A DNA stretch of 64,000 nucleotides from JAWVFM01 sp963823245 (GTDB taxonomy: Bacteria > Actinomycetota > Thermoleophilia > Solirubrobacterales > 70-9): NCBI GenBank assembly GCA_963823245.1, contig CAWGKQ010000006.1, positions 62,001-126,000 on the forward strand, read 5' to 3'. The notes beneath the pieces were generated by a model. That model saw nothing but the letters and a program-made list of their open reading frames with translations, did not search any database and was not told where the DNA came from. The position numbers were made by a program, and so were the translations under genes. This document shows, piece after piece, positions 53,350 through 61,362 of the stretch. Position 1 is the first letter of the stretch; each line of letters opens with the position of its first letter.

Positions 53350-54062
53350 CGTCCGCGCAGTATCTCGCTGTGGCGGCTGCCTACGACGCCGGGACGTGCG
53401 TCCCGCCTCTGCACAGCCACTGGCCCCGCAGAAGCATCGTTCTCCAAGCTCCTCGCCTCGTCCGCGCCGTGGGCGCTTTCGGTGGTCATTGGGCTTGGCC
53501 GTTGCTCTAGCCGCAGGGCCAGCTTGAGAACCACGTTACTCCTATCCCGGCAGGCGCGAGCAACTCTCGCTCTGCCAGATCGCCTACTCCCGCAGCCCGG
53601 CGGCTTCGAGGGCGTGGCGTGGTCAGGAACAGTCGTCGGCCCGATGGTCCTTCCCTCGCGGAGAGCGGCGCTGGCCGCGCTTTTGCGGCGTTTCGGCCTC
53701 GGCCTCTTGCTGGGCGAGCTCCTTTTCGGCCTTGACGTGACGTCGTCTACCGCCTGAACCGCTGAAGACCGCCTGAATCGGGCGCGGACTGTCGCGCAGA
53801 CGGGAGTTCAGGAGCGTCTGCGGCAGGTGCTTGGGCCAGTTCCGGTCGAGCACGCGCTGGCGCTCGACGTCGGGGTGCGCGACGGCCACGAGCGGCAGTT
53901 GCGCTGCGTCGGCGGGACGGCGTCGCTTGCTAACGGATTTGCTAACGGACGGACCCGGAACGACCGGAACTGAGACCACCCAACCCGACGGCGGCAAGTC
54001 CTGAACGCCGCAGTTTGCAGCTGATTCCGTAATTGAGCCGACTCGGCACCACGAGCCGAACA
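53350..54062. other. Gene-poor stretch with an NTF2-family tail relic and repeats
   Basis: An isolated family tail lies at 53584-53613 on the minus strand (ALEAAGLRE plus TAG) with no body. From 53623 to 53997 the minus strand is open for 124 residues (MPPSGWVVSVPVVPGPSVSK to RADDCS), Arg/Lys-rich with a coiled KAEKELAQQEAEAE, but no family is recognised and its reality is doubtful. Direct repeats follow near 53927-53949. Confidence 0.45.
53927..53949 (+). repeat. Tandem TTGCTAACGGA, candidate arm sites
   Basis: TTGCTAACGGA at 53927-53937 and 53939-53949, one base apart, 115 nt left of the tRNA 3' relic at 54063. Such short tandem repeats beside an att core are typical integrase arm sites. 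Confidence 0.4.
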
Positions 54063-54107
54063 GGACTCATAATCCGTCGGTCGGTGGTTCGAATCCACCC
54101 CGGCCCA
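54063..54107 (+). repeat. tRNA-Met 3'-half relic 1 (type B)
   Basis: GGACTCATAATCCGT, then CGGTC and T-arm GGTGG-TTCGAAT-CCACC, acceptor CCGGCCC and A. It has the anticodon loop to 3' end of a tRNA-Met but no 5' half: the direct repeat expected at the far end of an element integrated in the 3' half of the tRNA. Confidence 0.82.
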
Positions 54108-54131
54108 CTATGGCGGCAGCGCGGGGTCCGA

Positions 54132-54164
54132 CTACGCCGGCAGCCCGGCGGCTTCGAGGGCCCT
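54132..54164 (-). pseudogene. NTF2-family tail relic
   Basis: Read leftwards: RALEAAGLPA then TAG, 25 nt right of the tRNA relic at 54063-54107. The rest of the gene is missing. Confidence 0.55.
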
Positions 54165-54292
54165 CGCAGAGAGAACCACGAGCGTTGGTGTTGTCGGGAC
54201 CGGAGGCGCTCCGCCACCCCCTCGGCGGCCGAGGGCAGGACCGGCCTGGCTCGGGGTTCGACCTTCACCTCGGGGGGTAGACCGTTGGGGCC

Positions 54293-54625
54293 ATGGATGG
54301 ACCTCCGGCAGCTTTTGGCTCGCGGGCAGAGAGAATCGCGTACAACGAGGCTTGGTGCCGGGACCTCAATAGGCGCAAGGTTGAATGGATGGAGGGCGGC
54401 CATCCAACCGCCGGATTTCGCTGCGAGTGCGGGCAGGTGGACTGCGGTTCTCGGTTTCCGCTTTCGTTCGGGGAGTGGAACGAGATCCGCTCGCGACCGA
54501 ACCGGTTTGCGGTGGCGCCAGGCCACGTCGCGCCTGACTTGGAACTCGTGGTCAAGGAATACGAAGACTTCTGGCTCGTCGAGAAGCAGGGTGAGGCGGC
54601 GCATATCGCCGAGGATTTGGACTAA
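54293..54625 (+). CDS. Conserved small protein with CxCGxxDC motif
   Basis: 110 residues: AERIAYNEAWCRDLNRRKVE, then FRCECGQVDCGSRFPLSFGE, WNEIRSRPNRFAVAPGHVAP and LVVKEYEDFWLVEKQGEAAH to DLD. The Cys cluster (C-x-C-x4-C) followed by a Phe-Ala-Val-x-Pro-Gly-His segment recurs in small proteins of Solirubrobacterales as I remember them, with no known role; a zinc site is likely. The start is ATG 54293, with ATG 54297 out of frame. Confidence 0.68.
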   Translation: MDGPPAAFGSRAERIAYNEAWCRDLNRRKVEWMEGGHPTAGFRCECGQVDCGSRFPLSFGEWNEIRSRPNRFAVAPGHVAPDLELVVKEYEDFWLVEKQGEAAHIAEDLD

Positions 54626-54786
54626 CAGCCGCGCGACGGATCGGCCTTTCGACGGTCGGGGGTGATTGGCAGGACCCAGACCGTAGGCGGCGGGCGGTAT
54701 GCGGGCAAGGGCGCGCGACAAATTTGCGCGCAAGACTGGGTCTACTGAAACCGCTCGGGGGGCGGTAGAGCTCTGACGCGGGGGCG

Positions 54787-54982
54787 ATGTCGGAGGAGAA
54801 CGTGCTCTCCCCGCCCACCTACATCACTGCCGCTTCGGCGGGCCCATACGTACCCCCGGATCCGGTGGTAACACGGGTGGTAACGGACTGGAACGGAACC
54901 AGCTGGACTCAGACCGAAAGCCAAGAGCGGGATTCCCGACTGGAACGGACTCCAGTGGACTCCAGCGGAAAGCAGACGTGGG
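54787..54982 (+). pseudogene. NTF2-family head fused to repeat-rich sequence
   Basis: GCGATG then MSEENV at ATG 54787, after which the family sequence is lost (LSPPTYITAASAGPYVPPDP). The frame runs on through tandem repeats and into the tRNA relic at 54983. A head captured at a recombination joint. Confidence 0.5.
54864..54884 (+). repeat. Tandem GGTGGTAAC, candidate arm sites
   Basis: GGTGGTAAC at 54864-54872 and 54876-54884, about 100 nt left of the second tRNA 3' relic, mirroring the layout at 53927-53949. Confidence 0.4.
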
Positions 54983-55025
54983 CTCATAATCCGTTGGGCG
55001 CAGGTTCGAAATCCTGCCCGGCCCA
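54983..55025 (+). repeat. tRNA-Met 3'-half relic 2 (type A)
   Basis: CTCATAATCCGT, then TGGGC and T-arm GCAGG-TTCGAAA-TCCTGC with one extra A in the loop, acceptor CCGGCCC and A. The T-arm is that of the intact tRNA at 48717-48790. Confidence 0.8.
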
Positions 55026-55050
55026 CTACGGCGCTCCCAGCGCGGATCGC

Positions 55051-55441
55051 CTACTCCCGCAGCCCGGCGGCTTCGAGGGCAGCCGATTTCCTATCGAAGC
55101 CTTCCAGGCGGGCGATCAACCCCTCGCGGAAGGTGTAGAGGTCGACGATGCTCTGCTCGAGCTCGATTCCATCGCGCCCGCGTCCCCGCTATCGAACGAC
55201 GGCTACGACCTGATCACCTCGGTCGATGAGCTCGGGTGTTCCTGCCAGAGCTCGTCGAAGCTGTCGAAGAAGGTCACCCAGAATGCCTTGAGCTCCTCAT
55301 GGCCCCGAAAGACGCGGCTGCCGACAGCCGGGATCGTTCAACGACCAAAGCTGGGTCCGCGGGCCGCAGGACTCCATCGAAGTCTCGCCGGTTCCACGCC
55401 TCGAGACATTGGCGCACACCCTCGACGTTCTCCTGCGACAT
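55051..55441 (-). pseudogene. NTF2/SnoaL-like gene, decayed
   Basis: Head MSQENVEGVRQCLEAWNRRD and tail FDRKSAALEAAGLRE are intact, and family body parts are visible (VFRGHEELKAFWVTFFDSFD, IELEQSIVDLYTFREGLIAR). Between them are two shifts that fit one lost base each, and an in-frame TAG in VVR-stop-RGRGRDG. This looks like true decay rather than assembly error. It continues the tail-GCG-head chain with the copy at 55445. Confidence 0.68.
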
Positions 55442-55444
55442 CGC

Positions 55445-56026
55445 CTACTTCGAAAGCCCAGCGGCTTCGAGGGCCTTGGACCGATTCAGGAAATCCTCTT
55501 GCCGGACCACCAAGCCGCGTCTGAACGTGAACAGCTGAAAGACAGGCTCACTCACGGCCACCCCGCTGCCCGATCCATGTCCACTCTGCGTCGTCGTGAC
55601 GAGAGCCTTGTCGCCAAGATCCAGGATCTCCTCCGGGTCCCAGCGGATATCACCGAAGGCATCGAGCCAGTATCGCCAGAACTGGCGGTAGCCCTCATGG
55701 CCAAAGAAAGCGGTCTCCATGTCGGGAGGCAGGAGATCGAGGCTGGGGCGATATTCGTATGCCCGAGGATCATTGAAGGTGAGAATGAGCTCGAAGTCTC
55801 GGCGGTTTGCCGCAGCGTAGGCTCGGGCGATTAGACGGGCGAGTATGGATTGCCGGAGCCGAGATCGCGGTGGAAGCCGAAAAAGCAGCGCGCCCATCCG
55901 CTGAAAGGGACCTGGCAAGCGGATGCGCAGGCGCTCGTCGAAGCTGCGGCGCCCACTCGCCCGGTCGCTCAAGGGCTGGGGCGTGACGCGGATCCCGGCC
56001 CCGGCCTGGACGTTCTCCTGGGGCAC
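55445..56026 (-). CDS. NTF2/SnoaL-like protein, array copy
   Basis: 193 residues, longer than the others: GTG 56026 gives VPQENVQAGAGIRVTPQPLS, followed by a 50-residue basic extension (FDERLRIRLPGPFQRMGALL) and then the family body RSRLRQSILARLIARAYAAA, ILTFNDPRAYEYRPSLDLLP, GDIRWDPEEILDLGDKALVT, tail RSKALEAAGLSK. The same extension type is in the plus-strand copy at 50010. Complete frame. Confidence 0.78.
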   Translation of the reverse strand: MPQENVQAGAGIRVTPQPLSDRASGRRSFDERLRIRLPGPFQRMGALLFRLPPRSRLRQSILARLIARAYAAANRRDFELILTFNDPRAYEYRPSLDLLPPDMETAFFGHEGYRQFWRYWLDAFGDIRWDPEEILDLGDKALVTTTQSGHGSGSGVAVSEPVFQLFTFRRGLVVRQEDFLNRSKALEAAGLSK

Positions 56027-56029
56027 CGC

Positions 56030-56215
56030 CTACTCCGAGAGCCTTACCGCCTCGAGGGCTTGATCCTTGTCGCCGTAGTCCTTGAAGCGGGTGATGAGTC
56101 CGTCGCGCAAGCTCGCCACGACGGCCATGGGCATGCCGATCTCGATGCCACCGCCCTTTCCGACGACGCGGAGGATGCCGACTGCGAGCAGGTGCTCCAC
56201 GTTCTCCTCCGACAT
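56030..56215 (-). pseudogene. NTF2/SnoaL-like gene with internal deletion
   Basis: 61 residues: head MSEENVEHLL joined directly to AVGILRVVGKGGGIEIGMPM, LITRFKDYGDKDQALEAVRL-SE. About the first half of the fold is gone in frame, while promoter (GATACTGCGCTGGCG upstream), head and tail remain. It leads the tandem 56215 to 55051. Confidence 0.65.
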
Positions 56216-56243
56216 CGCCAGCGCAGTATCCCCTGTCGCAGTG

Positions 56244-56286
56244 CTCATAATCCGTCGGTCGGTGGCTCGAATCCACCCCCGGCCCA
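56244..56286 (+). repeat. tRNA-Met 3'-half relic 3 (type B)
   Basis: CTCATAATCCGT, CGGTC, T-arm GGTGG-CTCGAAT-CCACC, then CCCGGCCCA with one extra C. It carries the type-B T-arm of relic 1 with further decay (C for the first T of the loop). It lies 29 nt from the start of the deleted NTF2 gene. Confidence 0.8.
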
Positions 56287-56332
56287 TGACATCGTCCAGC
56301 GTTTGCTGCCACACGGGGAATAGGGTGGATCG

Positions 56333-57343
56333 GTGGATGCACGGAAGCTTCCGCCGCCGGGTTGGTACGACGACCCGGAGGTGCCGGGAGACAAGCGATA
56401 CTGGGACGGCTCCGGCTGGACCGAGCACCGCGCACAGCCCAGGGGGCGGCTGAGGGCGACGTACGAGCGGCTCTTCCCGGACAGGATCGCCAAAGCTACG
56501 TTCTGGGGCATCTCGATCGTCGTGATGCTGATCGTCCTCGGCTTGATCGGTCACGCCCTCGATCATTCGAAGAAGTCGTCGGCGGCATCGGCCGGCGGCC
56601 GGGTGATTCCGATCCCGCCGCCGGTGAAGGTACCGCGGACGATTCCGTCCAAGGCAGCCGGGGGCCGATACGACCGCGGGCAGATCGCCCAGGTTGGGGC
56701 GCACCTGACGGCTGCGAGCCCACGTGAGCGCTCGGACATCACGGGAGTCAACCGCGCCGCCTACGAGCGCGCCCTCGACTACGCGATCTCGAACATCAGC
56801 GAGTACTGGTCCCGGCAGCTTCCTGCGCGCCTGCACGCCAAGTATCCGCCGCCACCCCGCGTGGTCGGGTACAACGCCGGGGATCCGCCGTACCCGCTCT
56901 GCGACGGCGAGCGCCTCACTCCGCACAACGCGGACTATTGCTTCACGAACAACACCGTCGCCTTTGACGAGCGCGGGCTCCTGATCCCGTACTACGCCAA
57001 GGTTGGCCCGGCCGCCAACGCGGTGATCCTCGCCCACGAATGGGGCCATGCGGTGCAGGCTCGGCTCGGCCTCGTGAAGTGGCGAGTCGACGAGCTCCGG
57101 GAGCTCAACGCCGATTGCTGGGCGGGCGCATGGGCCGGTGGCGCGATCAGTCCGGGCGTGATCTCCCCCTCCGACCTCCAAACCGCGGCGCACGCGATGT
57201 ACCTAACGGGCGATCCACATTGGGTGAGCTGGCTGGCGCCCGACGCGCACGGCACGCCGACTCAACGTTTCAAGTCGTTCGGCACGGGCGTCAAGGGCGG
57301 CATCCCGGCCTGCGCCAATCAGGCCAAGGCGTTCTCCGGGTAG
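56333..57343 (+). CDS. DUF2510 protein with putative neutral zinc metallopeptidase domain
   Basis: 336 residues from GTG 56333, 6 nt after TAGGGT (56321-56326). The N-terminal DUF2510 motif is PPPGWYDDPEVPGDKRYWDG then SGWTEH; one transmembrane helix follows (FWGISIVVMLIVLGLIGHAL); the extracellular domain has HEWGHAVQARLG (HExxH) and ELRELNADCWAGAWAGGAI with the third ligand, as in the YpfJ/neutral zinc metallopeptidase family. Probably membrane-anchored with the peptidase outside. Substrate unknown. Confidence 0.83.
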   Translation: MDARKLPPPGWYDDPEVPGDKRYWDGSGWTEHRAQPRGRLRATYERLFPDRIAKATFWGISIVVMLIVLGLIGHALDHSKKSSAASAGGRVIPIPPPVKVPRTIPSKAAGGRYDRGQIAQVGAHLTAASPRERSDITGVNRAAYERALDYAISNISEYWSRQLPARLHAKYPPPPRVVGYNAGDPPYPLCDGERLTPHNADYCFTNNTVAFDERGLLIPYYAKVGPAANAVILAHEWGHAVQARLGLVKWRVDELRELNADCWAGAWAGGAISPGVISPSDLQTAAHAMYLTGDPHWVSWLAPDAHGTPTQRFKSFGTGVKGGIPACANQAKAFSG

Positions 57344-57432
57344 GTCGCCCGGCAAGTCGTCGACCTTGGTCCCACGGCGCAAGCCAATCGCGCAACGTCT
57401 TGGAGAACGCCGTCGAATCCGCGAGCCGCGGC

Positions 57433-57800
57433 CTACTCGAGCTGGAAGCCCATCCGCGCCTCCTGGACGGATGCGTGCACCGGAAGGCCTCCGGTGGGTC
57501 CTCCGAACTCGTGATCGAGGGATGAGCCGGAGTAGGCGACGAGCCTTACGCCGCCGCCGTCGGTCCCCGCGCTAATCGTCGATGCGGTTTGAACCAGCGC
57601 CCAGCGACAACCCGAATCGATCGCTGTGCAGCCGCGAAGATCGACGACGACCCCGTCCACGCCCTCAGCGATGACGCCATTCAGAAGCGCAGCCAGCGCC
57701 CTATCGCCGCATCCTGCAAATGCCCGTTGACCTCGACAAGGGCCACGCTCGGGTCGAGCGTCTCGACGTGGTAGACGGTTGGACGGCCTGAGAACGGCAT
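57433..57800 (-). CDS. STAS-domain protein (anti-sigma factor antagonist-like), one frameshift
   Basis: ATG 57800 gives MPFSGRPTVYHVETLDPSVA then LVEVNGHLQDA; one lost base near 57698-57706 separates it from RALAALLNGVIAEGVDGVVV and DLRGCTAIDSGCRWALVQTA. The IDSGC segment matches the phosphorylation loop (usually DSTG) with Ser kept. Length about 122. GGGAAAGGAG precedes the ATG. Such proteins bind anti-sigma kinases and release sigma factors; no kinase gene is nearby. Confidence 0.62.
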
Positions 57801-58109
57801 CGGAACTCCTTTCCCTCAGGGAAGTGCGTCGTGCTCGGTCCCCAATGGCGCGAATGCGTCGCGCGTACCACGTCAAGTGAGTCCCAGCCCCAGTGTACGT
57901 CGCTCATCGGCGGGCGCTTGCGAGCGTCCCGCTACCCGCGGTCTCCCACTACATCGCTCAGCCTGGGAGACGGAAAGGTCAGCAGGGCCCAACTCCTTGC
58001 CGGAGTCGATTCGGCGATCTCAGCGGCCGAATCATCCGCCTCCCAGCCTGCTTGATCCACGGGCCGGCGACAACAGGTAGGTTCTTCCGATCCAGCGACA
58101 GGAGGTGCC
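57801..58109. other. Intergenic region between divergent genes
   Basis: No gene seen. It holds the ribosome site of the STAS gene at the left and, at the right, TAGGTT (58078-58083) as a likely -10 plus ACAGGAGG for the secreted protein gene. The middle has no clear repeats. Confidence 0.4.
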
Positions 58110-58523
58110 GTGCGCAAGGTCATTCCACTTCTGGCGATTGCAGGACTCTGTCTAGGAGTCCTTGCGGCAAGCGCCGCAGCGCGCGTGGAGTCACGCTTCA
58201 CCGTGATCGGGCTGACGAAGTCGTCTCATCCCGTGCATGGCGGGGTGATCGTTCGCGACACGCTGGTCGTGCCCGGCGATCGCAACGAAGTGGTCGGGCA
58301 CGCGCGCATCAAGTTCACGCCGCGGGCACATCGTTCGGTCCGGGCACGGGGCGTCTTCGTGGTTGGCGGCGGGACGCTCAAGGTCAAGGGCGTGTTCTCG
58401 GGCAGCAGCGGCCGCATCAATGTCATCGGTGGCACGCGACATTGGAATGGCGCTGCCGGCAAGGTGAAGCTGAGTAACGCTGGTCAGGGTGCCGAGCGGT
58501 ACGCGTTCACCGTCGTTCAGTAG
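58110..58523 (+). CDS. Secreted beta-barrel protein (allene-oxide-cyclase-like)
   Basis: 137 residues from GTG 58110 with AGGAGG 6 nt upstream. Signal peptide VIPLLAIAGLCLGVLAASAA with a cleavage site near AAARVES. The mature part is beta-rich: HGGVIVRDTLVVPGDRNEVV, TLKVKGVFSGSSGRINVIGG, TRHWNGAAGKVKLSNAG. This pattern fits the dirigent/allene-oxide-cyclase barrel found in secreted actinobacterial proteins. Enzyme activity is not implied. Confidence 0.7.
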   Translation: MRKVIPLLAIAGLCLGVLAASAAARVESRFTVIGLTKSSHPVHGGVIVRDTLVVPGDRNEVVGHARIKFTPRAHRSVRARGVFVVGGGTLKVKGVFSGSSGRINVIGGTRHWNGAAGKVKLSNAGQGAERYAFTVVQ

Positions 58524-58550
58524 CCGCCGCAGGAACTTCATAGCGGTGCC

Positions 58551-58958
58551 CTAGTCCGAGAGCCCTGCGGCTTCGAGGGCCTTCGCGGGGTCGGCGTACG
58601 ATTTGCAGCACACGACCTTCCCTTCCCGGAAGTCCCAAATGTAGGCGTAGCGGATCTCGGCCTCCAGCCCGCTTCCCCTGCCCCGCATCCGTCCCCGGTG
58701 GCAGGACACGACGCTCTCTCCCGCGTCGCGTATCCATTCGACGTCGCCTTCGATGCTTTCCCACGGCTCTACGGCGCGCGCCCATGCCTTCCGAAACCCC
58801 TCGTGCCCGCGGTAGGTCTCACCGACGTGGTCGGGAAGGATCTCGTCCTCGTAGACGATCTCGGTGTCGAGGAACGACAGGTCGCCGAGGTCCCTGAGGT
58901 CCCCGGCCATCCATTCATCCAGGTACTCGCGCAAAATCTCGACGTTCTCCCGAGACAC
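58551..58958 (-). CDS. NTF2/SnoaL-like protein, array copy
   Basis: 135 residues, complete: GTG 58958 gives VSRENVEILREYLDEWMAGD, then FLDTEIVYEDEILPDHVGET, YRGHEGFRKAWARAVEPWES, WDFREGKVVCCKSYADPAK and ALEAAGLSD. GATACTGCACGCGCG is just upstream. It is 2.3 kb beyond the last tRNA relic, so the family is not confined to the array; it may be the ancestral resident. Confidence 0.83.
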   Translation of the reverse strand: MSRENVEILREYLDEWMAGDLRDLGDLSFLDTEIVYEDEILPDHVGETYRGHEGFRKAWARAVEPWESIEGDVEWIRDAGESVVSCHRGRMRGRGSGLEAEIRYAYIWDFREGKVVCCKSYADPAKALEAAGLSD

Positions 58959-59014
58959 CGCGCGTGCAGTATCCCCGCATCCCCCGCAGCGAGAGGCTAC
59001 GGTGGGCGACGGCG

Positions 59015-60054
59015 ATGGCTGACGTTCGCGACGAGACGGTTCTGGTCACCGGGGGCTCCGGCTTCCTCGGCGGCTGGTGCGTGATCGAGCTGCTGCGCCG
59101 CGGCTACACCGTGCGGACCACGGTCCGCAGCCTCTCGCGTGAGGACCAGGTGCGCGCCGCTGTCGGCTCCGAGGTGGATCCGGGCGACCGCCTCACGGTG
59201 CTGGCTGCGGACCTCACCAGCGACGACGGCTGGCCCGAGGCCGTGAACGGCTGCGATTACGTCCTCCACGTCGCCTCGCCGTTCCCGCCCAAGCAACCGA
59301 AGGACCCGGACGAGCTGATCGTGCCGGCGCGCGACGGGACGCTCCGCGTCCTCGCCATGAGCCTCGACGCAGGCGTCAAGCGGGTCGTCCTGACGTCGTC
59401 GGTCGCGGCGATCAGGCTCGCCGAGGGCGCCCCGGTGCGACCGCTCGACGAGACCGACTGGACCGACCCCGACAGCCCCGGGCTCACGCCGTACGTCCGC
59501 TCGAAGACCATCGCCGAGCTCGCGGCCTGGGAGATGGCGCGTGAGCGGGGCGCCGAGGATCGCCTCGCGGTGGTGAATCCCGGCGCCATCATCGGCCCGG
59601 TGCTGAACGACGACGTCTCCTACTCCCTGCAGGCCGTTCAGCGCCTGCTCGACGGCTCGCCCGGCGTGCCGCAGCTGGGCTTCAGCCTCGTCGACGTCCG
59701 CGACGTCGCCGATCTCGAGCTCAGGGCGATGACGTCGCCCGAGGCGGGCGGCCAGCGCTTCATCGCCGCCACCAAGTTCCTCTGGATGGCGGACATCGGC
59801 GCGGTCTTGCGCGAGCGCCTCGGAGACAGGGCCTCAAAGGTTCCAACACGCACCATCCCGAACCTGCTCGTGCGCGCAATGGCGCTATTCGATCCGGGCA
59901 TTCGATCCGTCGTCGGCGGCCTCGGCAAGCGAAGCGAGCTCTCGTCGGAGAAGGCGAGGAGCTCCCTCGGCTGGTCGCCTCGTCCGATCGAGGACACGAT
60001 CACCGAGACGGGCGAGACCCTGATCCGCCACGGCGCCGCGGCCCCGCGACCTAG
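59015..60054 (+). CDS. NAD-dependent epimerase/dehydratase (extended SDR, dihydroflavonol-reductase-like)
   Basis: About 345 residues: cofactor loop VLVTGGSGFLGGWCVIELLR, VLAADLTSDDGWPEAVNGCD, YVLHVASPFPPKQPKDPDEL, VVLTSSVAAI and TPYVRSKTIAELAAWEMARE (Tyr-x-x-x-Lys), then VNPGAIIGPVL and FSLVDVRDVADL. The frame has no stop and runs into the next gene; a stop at 60052-60054 or 60129-60131 is reached if a base is added or lost near 60010-60045. I place the end at the first. A reductase of carbonyl compounds is likely. Confidence 0.82.
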
Positions 60055-60130
60055 CGCCAGCGGCTCGCGCAGGCTCGTGTACTCGCTCGCGATCCCTCAC
60101 CGTCATCGCTGGGGCGGTACCGTCGCGGTG

Positions 60131-61357
60131 ATGGCTCCCGGCGCATTCGACGTCGTGGTCGTCGGCGCGAGCATCGGGGGGTGCACGGCGGCGCGGCTGT
60201 TCGCGCTCTCGGGAGCGCGGGTCGCGCTGATCGAGCGGCGCCCCGATCCCGACGCCTACAAGGTCGTGTGCACGCACCAGATCCTCTCGAGCGCGGTCCC
60301 GACGATGGATCGCCTGGGGCTGACAGCCGCTGATCGAGAAGCGGGGCGCGATCCGCAGCTACCCCGCCGCCTGGACGCCGTCGAGCGGGTGGATCGAGTT
60401 CCCCGACGACGTCCCGCACGGGTACGGCGTCACCCGGCGAACGCTCGACCCGCTGCTGCGCGAGCTCGCCGCGGGTACGCCGGGCGTGGATCTGATGGTC
60501 GGGCGCACGGTGACCGGCCTGCTCGGCGACGGCGACCGCCCGGCCGGCGTGAGGTCGCGAAGGCGCCGACGGGCGCGGCGCAGCGGATCGGCGCCCGCCT
60601 CGTCGTCGCGGCCGACGGCCGGGGCTCGACGGTCGCGCGCCTGGCGCGGGTGCCGGGCCGCGTTCGCCCGCACAACCGGTTCTTCTACTTCGCCTACTGG
60701 CGGGGCCTTCGGCCGGTCACGAACCGCGCGCGAGTCTGGTTCCTCGACCCCGAGGGCGCCGCGGCGTTCCCGAACGAGGATGACCTGACGGTCCTGGCCG
60801 CCGTCCCGCACCGCTCGCGCATGGCCGAGTTCCGCGCCGACCCCGAGGGCTTCCTACGGGCGGTGGATCGCCGCCCTCCCGGACGGCCCCGACATCGCGA
60901 AGCGGCGAGCGGGTCTCGAAGCTGATCGGCAAGCTCGAGACGCCGAACGTGATGCGCCCGGCGGCGCGTCCCGGGCTCGCGTTCGTCGGCGACGCCGCGC
61001 TGGCGAGCGACCCGGTCTTCGGCGTCGGGTGTGGGTGGGCGTTTCAGAGCGCGGAGTGGCTCGTCGACCGAACGCACGGCGCGCTGCTCGAGGGCGACGA
61101 TCCGGCACTCGACCGGGGCCTCGACCGCTACCGCCGCACCTTCCGGCGCCGGCTCGGCCCGCACCACTGGGCGATCGCGGACCTGTCCACGGGCCGCGAG
61201 CTGCGGGCGATGGAGCGGATGACGTTTCGCGCCGCCGTGGACGACCAGAAGGTCGCCCGAGCCGTCGAGGCACTGGCGACGCGGCGGACGCTCTGCGTTC
61301 AGCGCGCTCGACCCCCGCCTCGTGGCCCGCGTCGTCGCGAGCGAGGTCCGTCGGTGA
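60131..61357 (+). CDS. Geranylgeranyl-reductase-like FAD flavoprotein, five frameshifts
   Basis: ATG 60131 gives the dinucleotide-binding MAPGAFDVVVVGASIGGCTA then ALIERRPDPDAYKVVCTHQI. Later blocks, in changing frames: GVTRRTLDPLLRELAAGTPG, ARLVVAADGRGSTVARLARV, FYFAYWRGLRP, AARPGLAFVGDAALASDPVF then GVGCGWAFQSAEWL. The pattern is that of GGR/FixC-type flavoproteins that reduce isoprenoid double bonds. Changes near 60325, 60870, 60900 and 61297 fit extra bases and one near 60552 a lost base, giving about 408 residues in all. Decay versus assembly error is undecided; five in one gene favours true damage or poor sequence. Confidence 0.72.
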
Positions 61358-61362
61358 AGGGC

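Noticed and set aside
48900..56300. NTF2 heads and tails as an insertion sequence or CRISPR-type repeat
   Set aside because: The repeats code for protein ends in frame, differ in spacing, and no transposase or cas gene is present.
58964..60925. A 653-residue epimerase-flavoprotein fusion
   Set aside because: The join lacks a linker, a normal ATG for the flavoprotein lies at 60131, and stops exist one frame away. A base error near 60010-60045 explains it better.
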